A DNA stretch of 64,000 nt from positions 124,001-188,000 of the forward strand of contig JAVDOI010000040.1 in the NCBI GenBank assembly GCA_032191485.1. The letters run 5' to 3'. The position numbers were made by a program, and so were the translations under genes. Shown here piece by piece: positions 1 to 10,347 of the stretch. The notes under the pieces were generated by a model. That model searched no databases, was not told the DNA's origin, and saw only the letters and a list, made by a program, of their open reading frames with translations. Positions within the stretch are counted from its first letter, which is position 1; each line of letters opens with the position of its first letter. The DNA comes from Leptoclinus maculatus. Taxonomy: Eukaryota > Chordata > Actinopteri > Perciformes > Stichaeidae.

Positions 1-18
1 TAAAGGTCATTTTCAGCA

Positions 19-91
19 GTTTCCGTAGTGTAGTGGTTATCACGTTCGCCTAACACGCGAAAGGTCCCCCGTTAGAAACTGGGCGGAAACA
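19..91 (+). tRNA. tRNA-Val-AAC: tRNA-Val(AAC), unit 1, B box broken
   Basis: 73 nt, anticodon loop CTAACAC. C56 is A (GTTAGAAAC), which breaks the T-loop TTC motif and B box, in addition to C52·U62. Probable pseudogene. Confidence 0.65.
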
Positions 92-271
92 CTATTGTTT
101 GTTCCTGCTTACTCCACACAATAAAATTCTACTTAGTGGAAATGTCAGAAACTGGATAATAAGTACAACTGCCCCAGGGTTAGCTTTTCCTCCACACAAT
201 CAAAGTCTTCTGAGTTGCGTTCCCAGCAAACTGGATCAAAAGAAGCACTGTGTGAATAATGTTTTCTCTCA

Positions 272-740
272 GAGATACTTGAACTCTGTAATTTGGGGCA
301 GCCACTCACTCCCACCCAGGGGTGAGCAATCCTCCACTTTCTGGTTGAGAACCACGGCTTCGTAATTGTAGGTGCTAACTGTAATCCTGACCGCTTCACA
401 CTCGACTGCAAACTGTCCCAGTGCCTGCTGAAGGTCACGGCCTGATGAAGCCAATAGATCAACATCATCTGGAAAGAGCAAAGAAGCAATTCTGAGGACC
501 CCCAGCTGCACCTCGAGTTGTGTTGGTCGGGATCCGGAAGTCCGCAAACGGCTCATTCCACCATTTGACAATACCCCCAGTCAGGGACAGCAGTTCTCCT
601 CCCTTGTAGGTGCCGAATCTCATCCAAACCGCTTCACACTTGACTGAAAACTGCCCCTTGTGTGCTGCTCCTGACTAGTCTTATTGTTTGCCAGAACTTC
701 GTTGAGACCAACCAGAAGTCCTTCTCGATAGCTTTCCCCC
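272..740 (-). pseudogene. LINE reverse-transcriptase remnant (Rex3/RTE-like), unit 1
   Basis: Read on -, this is two collapsed pieces of a non-LTR retrotransposon ORF. The upstream piece reads KAIEKDFWLVSTKFWQT and then LLSLTGGIVKWWNEPF, resembling the segment before the RT domain of fish Rex3-like elements. The downstream piece reads VLRIASLLF(A)DDVDLLASS through ECEAVRITVST to LPQITEFKYL, the RT palm with its catalytic FADD box. The pieces meet near 540-550, where most of the N-terminal RT is missing, and they are one frame apart, so no continuous enzyme is encoded. Downstream of FKYL the frame stops. Endonuclease and 3' end are absent. In this unit the box reads FPDD. Rex3 assignment is from memory of family sequence, not a search. 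Confidence 0.78.
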
Positions 741-972
741 TAAACCAACGTGTGGTAGGAATATCGCATTTCATGGACAAATGATTTTAAATAATAGTAT
801 CTTGGTAGTGATGAATTCTCCATTCTGATGTGCAACCTTTCACGCACATTCATGCATGCTGAGGTAGGTGATCATATTGTCAATGTGAAGCTGTCTCTGA
901 CAGCAGGAACAAGCTGGATGTGTATCGTCTCTGTGTTAAATGGCTGTTGTCTTACTAGCAGCTGGTAGAAAA

Positions 973-1044
973 CTCCCCGTCAGGGAATCGAACCCTCGTT
1001 TTCTGCGTGACAAGCAGAGATACTGTCCACTATACTAACGAGGA
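973..1044 (-). tRNA. tRNA-Asp-GTC: tRNA-Asp(GTC), unit 1, T-stem mismatch
   Basis: 72 nt, acceptor TCCTCGT/ACGGGGA, anticodon stem TCTGC/GCAGA, loop TTGTCAC. Private changes C49 to G (G49·G65) and G45 to A. Confidence 0.82.
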
Positions 1045-1283
1045 CTGCACTTGTAGCATTTTTGGCTAGTGAAAAAAAAGCGTTGCTGTTCCGGAATTTA
1101 AAGGGAATTCTAAGAGCTATACAGGGGCGGCTTTAAGTGTAGTAGACATTTACTGTCACTCAATGACACAGCAGCTGTCACTGAATCCATTCAGAAATCA
1201 TGTTGTCTGGCATCTGAAATGTTTGCAGTCAAGTGTGAATGGTGCATTGAGCCTGGGCACGTGCGTAAAGGTCATTTTCAGCA

Positions 1284-1356
1284 GTTTCCGTAGTGTAGTG
1301 GTTATCACGTTCGCCTAACACGCGAAAGGTCCCCTGTTCGAAACTGGGTGCAAACA
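1284..1356 (+). tRNA. tRNA-Val-AAC: tRNA-Val(AAC), unit 2, damaged acceptor
   Basis: The 3' acceptor strand is TGCAAAC, giving a C5·C68 mismatch and a G7·U66 wobble. The T-stem mismatch is U52·U62 because C52 is T. Confidence 0.65.
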
Positions 1357-1536
1357 CTATTGTTTGTTCCTGCTTACTCCACACAATAAAATTCTACTTA
1401 GTGGAATTGTCAGAAACTGGATCATAAGTACAACTGCCCCAGGGTTAGCTTTTCCTCCACACAATCAAAGTCTTCTGAGTTGCGTTCCCAGCAAACTGGA
1501 TCAAAAGAAGCACTGTGTGAATAATGTTTTCTCTCA

Positions 1537-2005
1537 GAGATACTTGAACTCTGTAATTTGGGGCAGCCACTCACTCCCACCCAGGGGTGAGCAATCCTCC
1601 ACTTTCTGGTTGAGAACCACGGCTTCGTAATTGTAGGTGCTAACTGTAATCCTGACCGCTTCACACTCGACTGCAAACTGTCCCAGTGCGTGCTGAAGGT
1701 CACGGCCTGATGAAGCCAATAGATCAACATCATCTGCAAAGAGCAGAGAAGCAATTCTGAGGACTTCCAGCTGCACCTCGAGTTGTGTTGGTCGGGATCT
1801 GGAATTCCGCAAACGGCTCATTCCACCATTTGACAATACCCCCAGTCAGGGACAGCAGTTCTCCTCCCTTGTAGGTGCCGAATCTCATCCAAACCGCTTT
1901 ACACTTGACTGAAAACTGCCCCTTGTGTGCTGCTCCTGACTAGTCTTATTGTTTGCCAGAACTTCGTTGAGACCAACCAGAAGTCCTTCTCGATAGCTTT
2001 CCCCC
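1537..2005 (-). pseudogene. LINE RT remnant, unit 2
   Basis: FADD present, 100-codon frame open (1534-1836). Confidence 0.75.
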
Positions 2006-2227
2006 TAAACCAACGTGTGGTAGGAATATCGCATTTCATGGACAAATGATTTTAAATAATAGTATCTTGGTAGTGATGAATTTTCCATTCTGATGTGCAA
2101 CCTTTCATGCATGCTGAGGTAGGTGATCATATTGTCAATGTGAAGCTGTCTCTGACAGCAGGAACAAGCTCGATGTGTATCGTCTCTGTGTTAAATGGCT
2201 GTTGTCTTACTAGCAGCTGGTAGAAAA

Positions 2228-2299
2228 CTCCCCGTCAGGGAATCGAACCCTGGTCTTCTGCGTGACAAGCAGAGATACTGTCCACTATACTAATGAGGA
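2228..2299 (-). tRNA. tRNA-Asp-GTC: tRNA-Asp(GTC), unit 2, acceptor mismatch
   Basis: G6 is A, giving A6·C67; other stems intact. Confidence 0.85.
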
Positions 2300-2538
2300 C
2301 TGCACTTGTAGCATTTTTGGCTAGTGAAAAAAAAGCGTCGCTGTTCCGGAATTTAAAGGGAATTCTTAGAGCTATACAGGGGCGGCTTTAAGTGTAGTAG
2401 ACATTTACTGTCACTCAATGACACAGCAGCTGTCACTGAATCCATTCAGAAATCATGTTGTCTGGCATCTGAAATGTTTGCAGTCAAGTGTGAATGGTGC
2501 ATTGAGCCTGGGCACGTGCGTAAAGGTCATTTTCAGCA

Positions 2539-2611
2539 GTTTCCGTAGTGTAGTGGTTATCACGTTCGCCTAACACGCGAAAAGTCCCCCGTTCGAAACT
2601 GGGCGGAAACA
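2539..2611 (+). tRNA. tRNA-Val-AAC: tRNA-Val(AAC), unit 3
   Basis: Array consensus apart from G45 to A in the variable loop; acceptor and B box intact, C52·U62 present. Confidence 0.82.
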
Positions 2612-2791
2612 CTATTGTTTGTTCCTGCTTACTCCACACAATAAAATTCTACTTAGTGGAAATGTCAGAAACTGGATAATAAGTACAACTGCCCCAGGGT
2701 TAGCTTTTCCTCCACACAATCAAAGTCTTCTGAGTTGCGTTCCCAGCAAACTGGATCAAAAGAAGCACTGTGTGAATAATGTTTTCTCTCA

Positions 2792-3260
2792 GAGATACTT
2801 GAACTCTGTAATTTGGGGCAGCCACTCACTCCCACCCAGGGGTGAGCAATCCTCCACTTTCTGGTTGAGAACCACGGCTTCGTAATTGTAGGTGCTAACT
2901 GTAATCCTGACCGCTTCACACTCGACTGCAAACTGTCCCAGTGCGTGCTGAAGGTCACGGCCTGATGAAGCCAATAGATCAACATCATCTGCAAAGAGCA
3001 GAGAAGCAATTCTGAGGACTTCCAGCTGCACCTCGAGTTGTGTTGGTCGGGATCTGGAATTCCGCAAACGGCTCATTCCACCATTTGACAATACCCCCAG
3101 TCAGGGACAGCAGTTCTCCTCCCTTGTAGGTGCCGAATCTCATCCAAACCGCTTTACACTTGACTGAAAACTGCCCCTTGTGTGCTGCTCCTGACTAGTC
3201 TTATTGTTTGCCAGAACTTCGTTGAGACCAACCAGAAGTCCTTCTCGATAGCTTTCCCCC
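2792..3260 (-). pseudogene. LINE RT remnant, unit 3
   Basis: Same encoded sequence as unit 2. Confidence 0.75.
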
Positions 3261-3482
3261 TAAACCAACGTGTGGTAGGAATATCGCATTTCATGGACAA
3301 ATGATTTTAAATAATAGTATCTTGGTAGTGATGAATTTTCCATTCTGATGTGCAACCTTTCATGCATGCTGAGGTAGGTGATCATATTGTCAATGTGAAG
3401 CTGTCTCTGACAGCAGGAACAAGCTCGATGTGTATCGTCTCTGTGTTAAATGGCTGTTGTCTTACTAGCAGCTGGTAGAAAA

Positions 3483-3554
3483 CTCCCCGTCAGGGAATCG
3501 AACCCTGGTCTTCTGCGTGACAAGCAGAGATACTGTCCACTATACTAACGAGGA
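3483..3554 (-). tRNA. tRNA-Asp-GTC: tRNA-Asp(GTC), unit 3, consensus
   Basis: Array consensus: all stems pair (only U4·G69 wobble in the acceptor), T arm CAGGG/CCCTG around TTCGATT, TTTT follows. Confidence 0.95.
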
Positions 3555-3793
3555 CTGCACTTGTAGCATTTTTGGCTAGTGAAAAAAAAGCGTCGCTGTT
3601 CCGGAATTTAAAGGGAATTCTTAGAGCTATACAGGGGCGGCTTTAAGTGTAGTAGACATTTACTGTCACTCAATGACACAGCAGCTGTCACTGAATCCAT
3701 TCAGAAATCATGTTGTCTGGCATCTGAAATGTTTGCAGTCAAGTGTGAATGGTGCATTGAGCCTGGGCACGTGCGTAAAGGTCATTTTCAGCA

Positions 3794-3866
3794 GTTTCCG
3801 TAGTGTAGTGGTTATCACGTTCGCCTAACACGCGAAAAGTCCCCCGTTCGAAACTGTGCGGAAACA
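3794..3866 (+). tRNA. tRNA-Val-AAC: tRNA-Val(AAC), unit 4, two T-stem mismatches
   Basis: G64 is T, so C50·U64 joins C52·U62 and only three T-stem pairs remain; also G45 to A. Confidence 0.65.
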
Positions 3867-4046
3867 CTATTGTTTGTTCCTGCTTACTCCACACAATAAA
3901 ATTCTACTTAGTGGAAATGTCAGAAACTGGATAATAAGTACAACTGCCCCAGGGTTAGCTTTTCCTCCACACAATCAAAGTCTTCTGAGTTGCGTTCCCA
4001 GCAAACTGGATCAAAAGAAGCACTGTGTGAATAATGTTTTCTCTCA

Positions 4047-4511
4047 GAGATACTTGAACTCTGTAATTTGGGGCAGCCACTCACTCCCACCCAGGGGTGA
4101 GCAATCCTCCACTTTCTGGTTGAGAACCACGGCTTCGTAATTGTAGGTGCTAACTGTAATACTGACCGCTTCACACTCGACTGCAAACTGTCCCAGTGCG
4201 TGCTGAAGGTCACGGCCTGATGAAGCCAATAGATCAACATCATCTGCAAAGAGCAGAGAAGCAATTCTGAGGACTTCCAGCTGCACCTCGAGTTGTGTTG
4301 GTCGGGATCTGGAATTCCGCAAACGGCTCATTCCACCATTTGACAATAACCCCAGTCAGGGACAGCAGTTCTCCTCCCTTGTAGGTGCCGAATCTCATCC
4401 AAACCGCTTTACACTTGACTGAAAACTGCCCCTTGTGTGCTGCTCCTGACTAGTCATATTTTGCCAGAACTTCGTTGAGACCAACGAAGTCCTTTTCGAT
4501 AGCTTTCCCCC
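4047..4511 (-). pseudogene. LINE RT remnant, unit 4, with small deletions
   Basis: FADD kept; R to S after ECEAV. Two separate 2-bp losses near 4456-4462 and 4484 disrupt the upstream KDFWLVS piece. Confidence 0.73.
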
Positions 4512-4733
4512 TAAACCAACGTGTGGTAGGAATATCGCATTTCATGGACAAATGATTTTAAATAATAGTATCTTGGTAGTGATGAATTTTCCATTCTGAT
4601 GTGCAACCTTTCATGCATGCTGAGGTAGGTGATCATATTGTCAATGTGAAGCTGTCTCTGACAGCAGGAACAAGCTCGATGTGTATCGTCTCTGTGTTAA
4701 ATGGCTGTTGTCTTACTAGCAGCTGGTAGAAAA

Positions 4734-4805
4734 CTCCCCGTCAGGGAATCGAACCCTGGTCTTCTGCGTGACAAGCAGAGATACTGTCCACTATACTAAC
4801 GAGGA
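4734..4805 (-). tRNA. tRNA-Asp-GTC: tRNA-Asp(GTC), unit 4, consensus
   Basis: Consensus gene although the rest of its unit carries small deletions. Confidence 0.95.
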
Positions 4806-5044
4806 CTGCACTTGTAGCATTTTTGGCTAGTGAAAAAAAAGCGTCGCTGTTCCGGAATTTAAAGGGAATTCTTAGAGCTATACAGGGGCGGCTTTAAGTG
4901 TAGTAGACATTTACTGTCACTCAATGACACAGCAGCTGTCACTGAATCCATTCAGAAATCATGTTGTCTGGCATCTGAAATGTTTGCAGTCAAGTGTGAA
5001 TGGTGCATTGAGCCTGGGCACGTGCGTAAAGGTCATTTTCAGCA

Positions 5045-5117
5045 GTTTCCGTAGTGTAGTGGTTATCACGTTCGCCTAACACGCGAAAAGTCCCCCGTTC
5101 GAAACTGGGCTGAAACA
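5045..5117 (+). tRNA. tRNA-Val-AAC: tRNA-Val(AAC), unit 5, acceptor mismatch
   Basis: The 3' acceptor strand is CTGAAAC, giving C6·U67; G45 to A as in units 3 and 4. Confidence 0.7.
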
Positions 5118-5297
5118 CTATTGTTTGTTCCTGCTTACTCCACACAATAAAATTCTACTTAGTGGAAATGTCAGAAACTGGATAATAAGTACAACTGCCC
5201 CAGGGTTAGCTTTTCCTCCACACAATCAAAGTCTTCTGAGTTGCGTTCCCAGCAAACTGGATCAAAAGAAGCACTGTGTGAATAATGTTTTCTCTCA

Positions 5298-5766
5298 GAG
5301 ATACTTGAACTCTGTAATTTGGGGCAGCCACTCACTCCCACCCAGGGGTGAGCAATCCTCCACTTTCTGGTTGAGAACCACGGCTTCGTAATTGTAGGTG
5401 CTAACTGTAATCCTGACCGCTTCACACTCGACTGCAAACTGTCCCAGTGCCTGCTGAAGGTCACGGCCTGATGAAGCCAATAGATCAACATCATCTGCAA
5501 AGAGCAGAGAAGCAATTCTGAGGACTTCCAGCTGCACCTCGAGTTGTGTTGGTCGGGATCTGGAATTCCGCAAACGGCTCATTCCACCATTTGACAATAC
5601 CCCCAGTCAGGGACAGCAGTTCTCCTCCCTTGTAGGTGCCGAATCTCATCCAAACCGCTTTACACTTGACTGAAAACTGCCCCTTGTGTGCTGCTCCTGA
5701 CTAGTCTTATTGTTTGCCAGAACTTCGTTGAGACCAACCAGAAGTCCTTCTCGATAGCTTTCCCCC
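5298..5766 (-). pseudogene. LINE RT remnant, unit 5
   Basis: FADD; differs from units 2-4 in RDLQQ instead of RDLQH. Confidence 0.75.
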
Positions 5767-5998
5767 TAAACCAACGTGTGGTAGGAATATCGCATTTCAT
5801 GGACAAATGATTTTAAATAATAGTATCTTGGTAGTGATGAATTTTCCATTCTGATGTGCAACCTTTCATGCACATTCATGCATGCTGAGGTAGGTGATCA
5901 TATTGTCAATGTGAAGCTGTCTCTGACAGCAGGAACAAGCTCGATGTGTATCGTCTCTGTGTTAAATGGCTGTTGTCTTACTAGCAGCTGGTAGAAAA

Positions 5999-6070
5999 CT
6001 CCCCGTCAGGGAATCGAACCCTGGTCTTCTGCGTGACAAGCAGAGATACTGTCCACTATACTAACGAGGA
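5999..6070 (-). tRNA. tRNA-Asp-GTC: tRNA-Asp(GTC), unit 5, consensus
   Basis: Consensus copy. Confidence 0.95.
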
Positions 6071-6309
6071 CTGCACTTGTAGCATTTTTGGCTAGTGAAA
6101 AAAAAGCGTCGCTGTTCCGGAATTTAAAGGGAATTCTTAGAGCTATACAGGGGCGGCTTTAAGTGTAGTAGACATTTACTGTCACTCAATGACACAGCAG
6201 CTGTCACTGAATCCATTCAGAAATCATGTTGTCTGGCATCTGAAATGTTTGCAGTCAAGTGTGAATGGTGCATTGAGCCTGGGCACGTGCGTAAAGGTCA
6301 TTTTCAGCA

Positions 6310-6382
6310 GTTTCCGTAGTGTAGTGGTTATCATGTTCGCCTAACACGCGAAAGGTCCCCCGTTCGAAACTGGGCGGAAACA
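6310..6382 (+). tRNA. tRNA-Val-AAC: tRNA-Val(AAC), unit 6
   Basis: C25 is T, changing D-stem pair 10-25 to a G·U wobble; otherwise the array consensus. Confidence 0.8.
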
Positions 6383-6562
6383 CTATTGTTTGTTCCTGCT
6401 TACTCCACACAATAAAATTCTACTTAGTGGAAATGTCAGAAACTGGATAATAAGTACAACTGCCCCAGGGTTAGCTTTTCCTCCACACAATCAAAGTCTT
6501 CTGAGTTGCGTTCCCAGCAAACTGGATCAAAAGAAGCACTGTGTGAATAATGTTTTCTCTCA

Positions 6563-7031
6563 GAGATACTTGAACTCTGTAATTTGGGGCAGCCACTCAC
6601 TCCCACCCAGGGGTGAGCAATCCTCCACTTTCTGGTTGAGAACCACGGCTTCGTAATTGTAGGTGCTAACTGTAATCCTGACCGCTTCACACTCGACTGC
6701 AAACTGTCCCAGTGCCTGCTGAAGGTCACGGCCTGATGAAGCCAATAGATCAACATCATCTGGAAAGAGCAAAGAAGCAATTCTGAGGACCCCCAGCTGC
6801 ACCTCGAGTTGTGTTGGTCGGGATCTGGAATTCCGCAAACGGCTCATTCCACCATTTGACAATACCCCCAGTCAGGGACAGCAGTTCTCCTCCCTTGTAG
6901 GTGCCGAATCTCATCCAAACCGCTTTACACTTGACTGAAAACTGCCCCTTGTGTGCTGCTCCTGACTAGTCTTATTGTTTGCCAGAACTTCGTTGAGACC
7001 AACCAGAAGTCCTTCTCGATAGCTTTCCCCC
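6563..7031 (-). pseudogene. LINE RT remnant, unit 6, FPDD
   Basis: Catalytic box is FPDD, as in units 1 and 7. Confidence 0.75.
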
Positions 7032-7263
7032 TAAACCAACGTGTGGTAGGAATATCGCATTTCATGGACAAATGATTTTAAATAATAGTATCTTGGTAGT
7101 GATGAATTTTCCATTCTGATGTGCAACCTTTCATGCACATTCATGCATGCTGAGGTAGGTGATCATATTGTCAATGTGAAGCTGTCTCTGACAGCAGGAA
7201 CAAGCTCGATGTGTATCGTCTCTGTGTTAAATGGCTGTTGTCTTACTAGCAGCTGGTAGAAAA

Positions 7264-7335
7264 CTCCCCGTCAGGGAATCGAACCCTGGTCTTCTGCGTG
7301 ACAAGCAGAGATACTGTCCACTATACTAACGAGGA
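7264..7335 (-). tRNA. tRNA-Asp-GTC: tRNA-Asp(GTC), unit 6, consensus
   Basis: Consensus copy. Confidence 0.95.
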
Positions 7336-7574
7336 CTGCACTTGTAGCATTTTTGGCTAGTGAAAAAAAAGCGTCGCTGTTCCGGAATTTAAAGGGAATT
7401 CTTAGAGCTATACAGGGGCGGCTTTAAGTGTAGTAGACATTTACTGTCACTCAATGACACAGCAGCTGTCACTGAATCCATTCAGAAATCATGTTGTCTG
7501 GCATCTGAAATGTTTGCAGTCAAGTGTGAATGGTGCATTGAGCCTGGGCACGTGCGTAAAGGTCATTTTCAGCA

Positions 7575-7647
7575 GTTTCCGTAGTGTAGTGGTTATCACG
7601 TTCGCCTAACACGCGAAAGGTCCCCCGTTCGAAACTGGGCGGAAACA
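7575..7647 (+). tRNA. tRNA-Val-AAC: tRNA-Val(AAC), unit 7, consensus
   Basis: Matches the array consensus: paired acceptor, D and anticodon stems, intact TTCGA, only C52·U62 wrong. Confidence 0.85.
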
Positions 7648-7827
7648 CTATTGTTTGTTCCTGCTTACTCCACACAATAAAATTCTACTTAGTGGAAATG
7701 TCAGAAACTGGATAATAAGTACAACTGCCCCAGGGTTAGCTTTTCCTCCACACAATCAAAGTCTTCTGAGTTGCGTTCCCAGCAAACTGGATCAAAAGAA
7801 GCACTGTGTGAATAATGTTTTCTCTCA

Positions 7828-8296
7828 GAGATACTTGAACTCTGTAATTTGGGGCAGCCACTCACTCCCACCCAGGGGTGAGCAATCCTCCACTTTCTGG
7901 TTGAGAACCACGGCTTCGTAATTGTAGGTGCTAACTGTAATCCTGACCGCTTCACACTCGACTGCAAACTGTCCCAGTGCCTGCTGAAGGTCACGGCCTG
8001 ATGAAGCCAATAGATCAACATCATCTGGAAAGAGCAAAGAAGCAATTCTGAGGACCCCCAGCTGCACCTCGAGTTGTGTTGGTCGGGATCTGGAATTCCG
8101 CAAACGGCTCATTCCACCATTTGACAATACCCCCAGTCAGGGACAGCAGTTCTCCTCCCTTGTAGGTGCCGAATCTCATCCAAACCGCTTTACACTTGAC
8201 TGAAAACTGCCCCTTGTGTGCTGCTCCTGACTAGTCTTATTGTTTGCCAGAACTTCGTTGAGACCAACCAGAAGTCCTTCTCGATAGCTTTCCCCC
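7828..8296 (-). pseudogene. LINE RT remnant, unit 7, FPDD
   Basis: FPDD; same encoded sequence as unit 6. Confidence 0.75.
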
Positions 8297-8518
8297 TAAA
8301 CCAACGTGTGGTAGGAATATCGCATTTCATGGACAAATGATTTTAAATAATAGTATCTTGGTAGTGATGAATTTTCCATTCTGATGTGCAACCTTTCATG
8401 CATGCTGAGGTAGGTGATCATATTGTCAATGTGAAGCTGTCTCTGACAGCAGGAACAAGCTCGATGTGTATCGTCTCTGTGTTAAATGGCTGTTGTCTTA
8501 CTAGCAGCTGGTAGAAAA

Positions 8519-8590
8519 CTCCCCGTCAGGGAATCGAACCCTGGTCTTCTGCATGACAAGCAGAGATACTGTCCACTATACTAACGAGGA
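8519..8590 (-). tRNA. tRNA-Asp-GTC: tRNA-Asp(GTC), unit 7
   Basis: C38 to T in the anticodon loop (TTGTCAT); structure kept. Confidence 0.92.
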
Positions 8591-8829
8591 CTGCACTTGT
8601 AGCATTTTTGGCTAGTGAAAAAAAAGCGTCGCTGTTCCGGAATTTAAAGGGAATTCTTAGAGCTATACAGGGGCGGCTTTAAGTGTAGTAGACATTTACT
8701 GTCACTCAATGACACAGCAGCTGTCACTGAATCCATTCAGAAATCATGTTGTCTGGCATCTGAAATGTTTGCAGTCAAGTGTGAATGGTGCATTGAGCCT
8801 GGGCACGTACGTAAAGGTCATTTTCAGCA

Positions 8830-8902
8830 GTTTCCGTAGTGTAGTGGTTATCACGTTCGCCTAACACGCGAAAGGTCCCCCGTTCGAAACTGGGCGGAAA
8901 CA
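8830..8902 (+). tRNA. tRNA-Val-AAC: tRNA-Val(AAC), unit 8, consensus
   Basis: Consensus gene; the E-box hexamer upstream is mutated to CACGTA in this unit only. Confidence 0.85.
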
Positions 8903-9082
8903 CTATTGTTTGTTCCTGCTTACTCCACACAATAAAATTCTACTTAGTGGAAATGTCAGAAACTGGATAATAAGTACAACTGCCCCAGGGTTAGCTTTTC
9001 CTCCACACAATCAAAGTCTTCTGAGTTGCGTTCCCAGCAAACTGGATCAAAAGAAGCACTGTGTGAATAATGTTTTCTCTCA
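8903..9082. other. Spacer 1 (Val to LINE remnant), reference unit 8
   Basis: This 180-bp spacer is the same in all units apart from point changes. It holds no gene that I recognise. The first TTTT on + lies about 94 nt after the Val gene and is probably where Val transcripts that read through would stop. A/B marker bases sit here: A-type units have ACACAATAAAA and TAATAAGTAC, B-type units have ACACATTAAAA and TCATAAGAAC. Short reading frames on both strands across this stretch look like chance frames. Confidence 0.7.
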
Positions 9083-9551
9083 GAGATACTTGAACTCTGT
9101 AATTTGGGGCAGCCACTCACTCCCACCCAGGGGTGAGCAATCCTCCACTTTCTGGTTGAGAACCACGGCTTCGTAATTGTAGGTGCTAACTGTAATCCTG
9201 ACCGCTTCACACTCGACTGCAAACTGTCCCAGTGCCTGCTGAAGGTCACGGCCTGATGAAGCCAATAGATCAACATCATCTGCAAAGAGCAGAGAAGCAA
9301 TTCTGAGGACTTCCAGCTGCACCTCGAGTTGTGTTGGTCGGGATCTGGAATTCCGCAAACGGCTCATTCCACCATTTGACAATACCCCCAGTCAGGGACA
9401 GCAGTTCTCCTCCCTTGTAGGTGCCGAATCTCATCCAAACCGCTTTACACTTGACTGAAAACTGCCCCTTGTGTGCTGCTCCTGACTAGTCTTATTGTTT
9501 GCCAGAACTTCGTTGAGACCAACCAGAAGTCCTTCTCGATAGCTTTCCCCC
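9083..9551 (-). pseudogene. LINE RT remnant, unit 8
   Basis: FADD, open frame 9080-9382. Confidence 0.75.
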
Positions 9552-9783
9552 TAAACCAACGTGTGGTAGGAATATCGCATTTCATGGACAAATGATTTTA
9601 AATAATAGTATCTTGGTAGTGATGAATTTTCCATTCTGATGTGCAACCTTTCATGCACATTCATGCATGCTGAGGTAGGTGATCATATTGTCAATGTGAA
9701 GCTGTCTCTGACAGCAGGAACAAGTTCGATGTGTATCGTCTCTGTGTTAAATGGCTGTTGTCTTACTAGCAGCTGGTAGAAAA
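9552..9783. other. Spacer 2 (LINE remnant to Asp), reference unit 8
   Basis: This 232-bp spacer has no recognisable gene. It contains a short direct repeat (CATGCA...CATGCATG) that has lost 10 bp in units 2, 3, 4, 7 and 16, and an ATATCG motif duplicated by 7 bp in units 17 and 20. Its last four bases are the Asp terminator. Confidence 0.65.
9780..9783 (-). terminator. Pol III terminator of tRNA-Asp (representative)
   Basis: Read on -, TTTT follows the Asp discriminator G directly. The same four bases are present after the Asp gene in all 47 complete copies, in contrast to Val. Confidence 0.85.
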
Positions 9784-9855
9784 CTCCCCGTCAGGGAATC
9801 GAACCCTGGTCTTCTGCGTGACAAGCAGAGATACTGTCCACTATACTAACGAGGA
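9784..9855 (-). tRNA. tRNA-Asp-GTC: tRNA-Asp(GTC), unit 8, consensus
   Basis: Consensus copy; upstream flank changes from CTTGTAGC to CTAGTTGC (+ strand), as in unit 9. Confidence 0.95.
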
Positions 9856-10094
9856 CTGCACTAGTTGCATTTTTGGCTAGTGAAAAAAAAGCGGCGCTGT
9901 CCCGGAATTTAAAGGGAATTCTTAGAGCTATACAGGGGCGGCTTTAAGTGTAGTAGACATTTACTGTCACTCAATGACACAGCAGCTGTCACTGAATCCA
10001 TTCAGAAATCATGTTGTCTGGCATCTGAAATGTTTGCAGTCAAGTGTGAATGGTGCATTGAGCCTGGGCACGTGCGCAAAGGTCATTTTCAGCA
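9856..10094. promoter_or_regulatory. Divergent intergenic spacer between Asp (-) and the next Val (+)
   Basis: This spacer of about 240 bp separates the 5' ends of the two tRNA genes, so it would hold any upstream control for both. A CACGTG E-box-like hexamer ends about 20 bp before Val in most units; in unit 8's own upstream spacer it is changed to CACGTA. An 8-A run lies near the Asp side (7 A in units 35, 44 and 45). tRNA genes use internal A and B boxes, so the role of these sequences is inference. Confidence 0.4.
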
Positions 10095-10167
10095 GTTTCC
10101 GTAGTGTAGTGGTTATCACGTTCGCCTAACATGCGAAAGGTCCCCCGTTCGAAACTGGGCGGAAACG
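10095..10167 (+). tRNA. tRNA-Val-AAC: tRNA-Val(AAC), unit 9
   Basis: Discriminator base 73 is G instead of A, and C38 is T. Position 73 matters for valyl-tRNA synthetase recognition in many systems, so charging may be affected. Confidence 0.78.
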
Positions 10168-10347
10168 CTATTGTTTGTTCCTGCTTACTCCACACAATAA
10201 AATTCTACTTAGTGGAATTGTCACAAACTGGATCATAAGTACAACTGCCCCAGGGTTAGCTTTTCCTCCACACAATCAAAGTCTTCTGAGTTGCGTTCCC
10301 AGCAAACTGGATCAAAAGAAGCACTGTGTGAATAATGTTTTCTCTCA

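Noticed and set aside
99..365. 88-codon + frame after each Val gene (and its copies in every unit)
   Set aside because: It begins at a TTG in the tRNA trailer and runs antisense to the LINE remnant. It is a shadow frame kept by array homogeneity, with no protein features.
145..489. 110-160-codon minus frames overlapping the FADD frame
   Set aside because: Out of frame with the recognisable RT motif; composition and overlap mark them as shadows.
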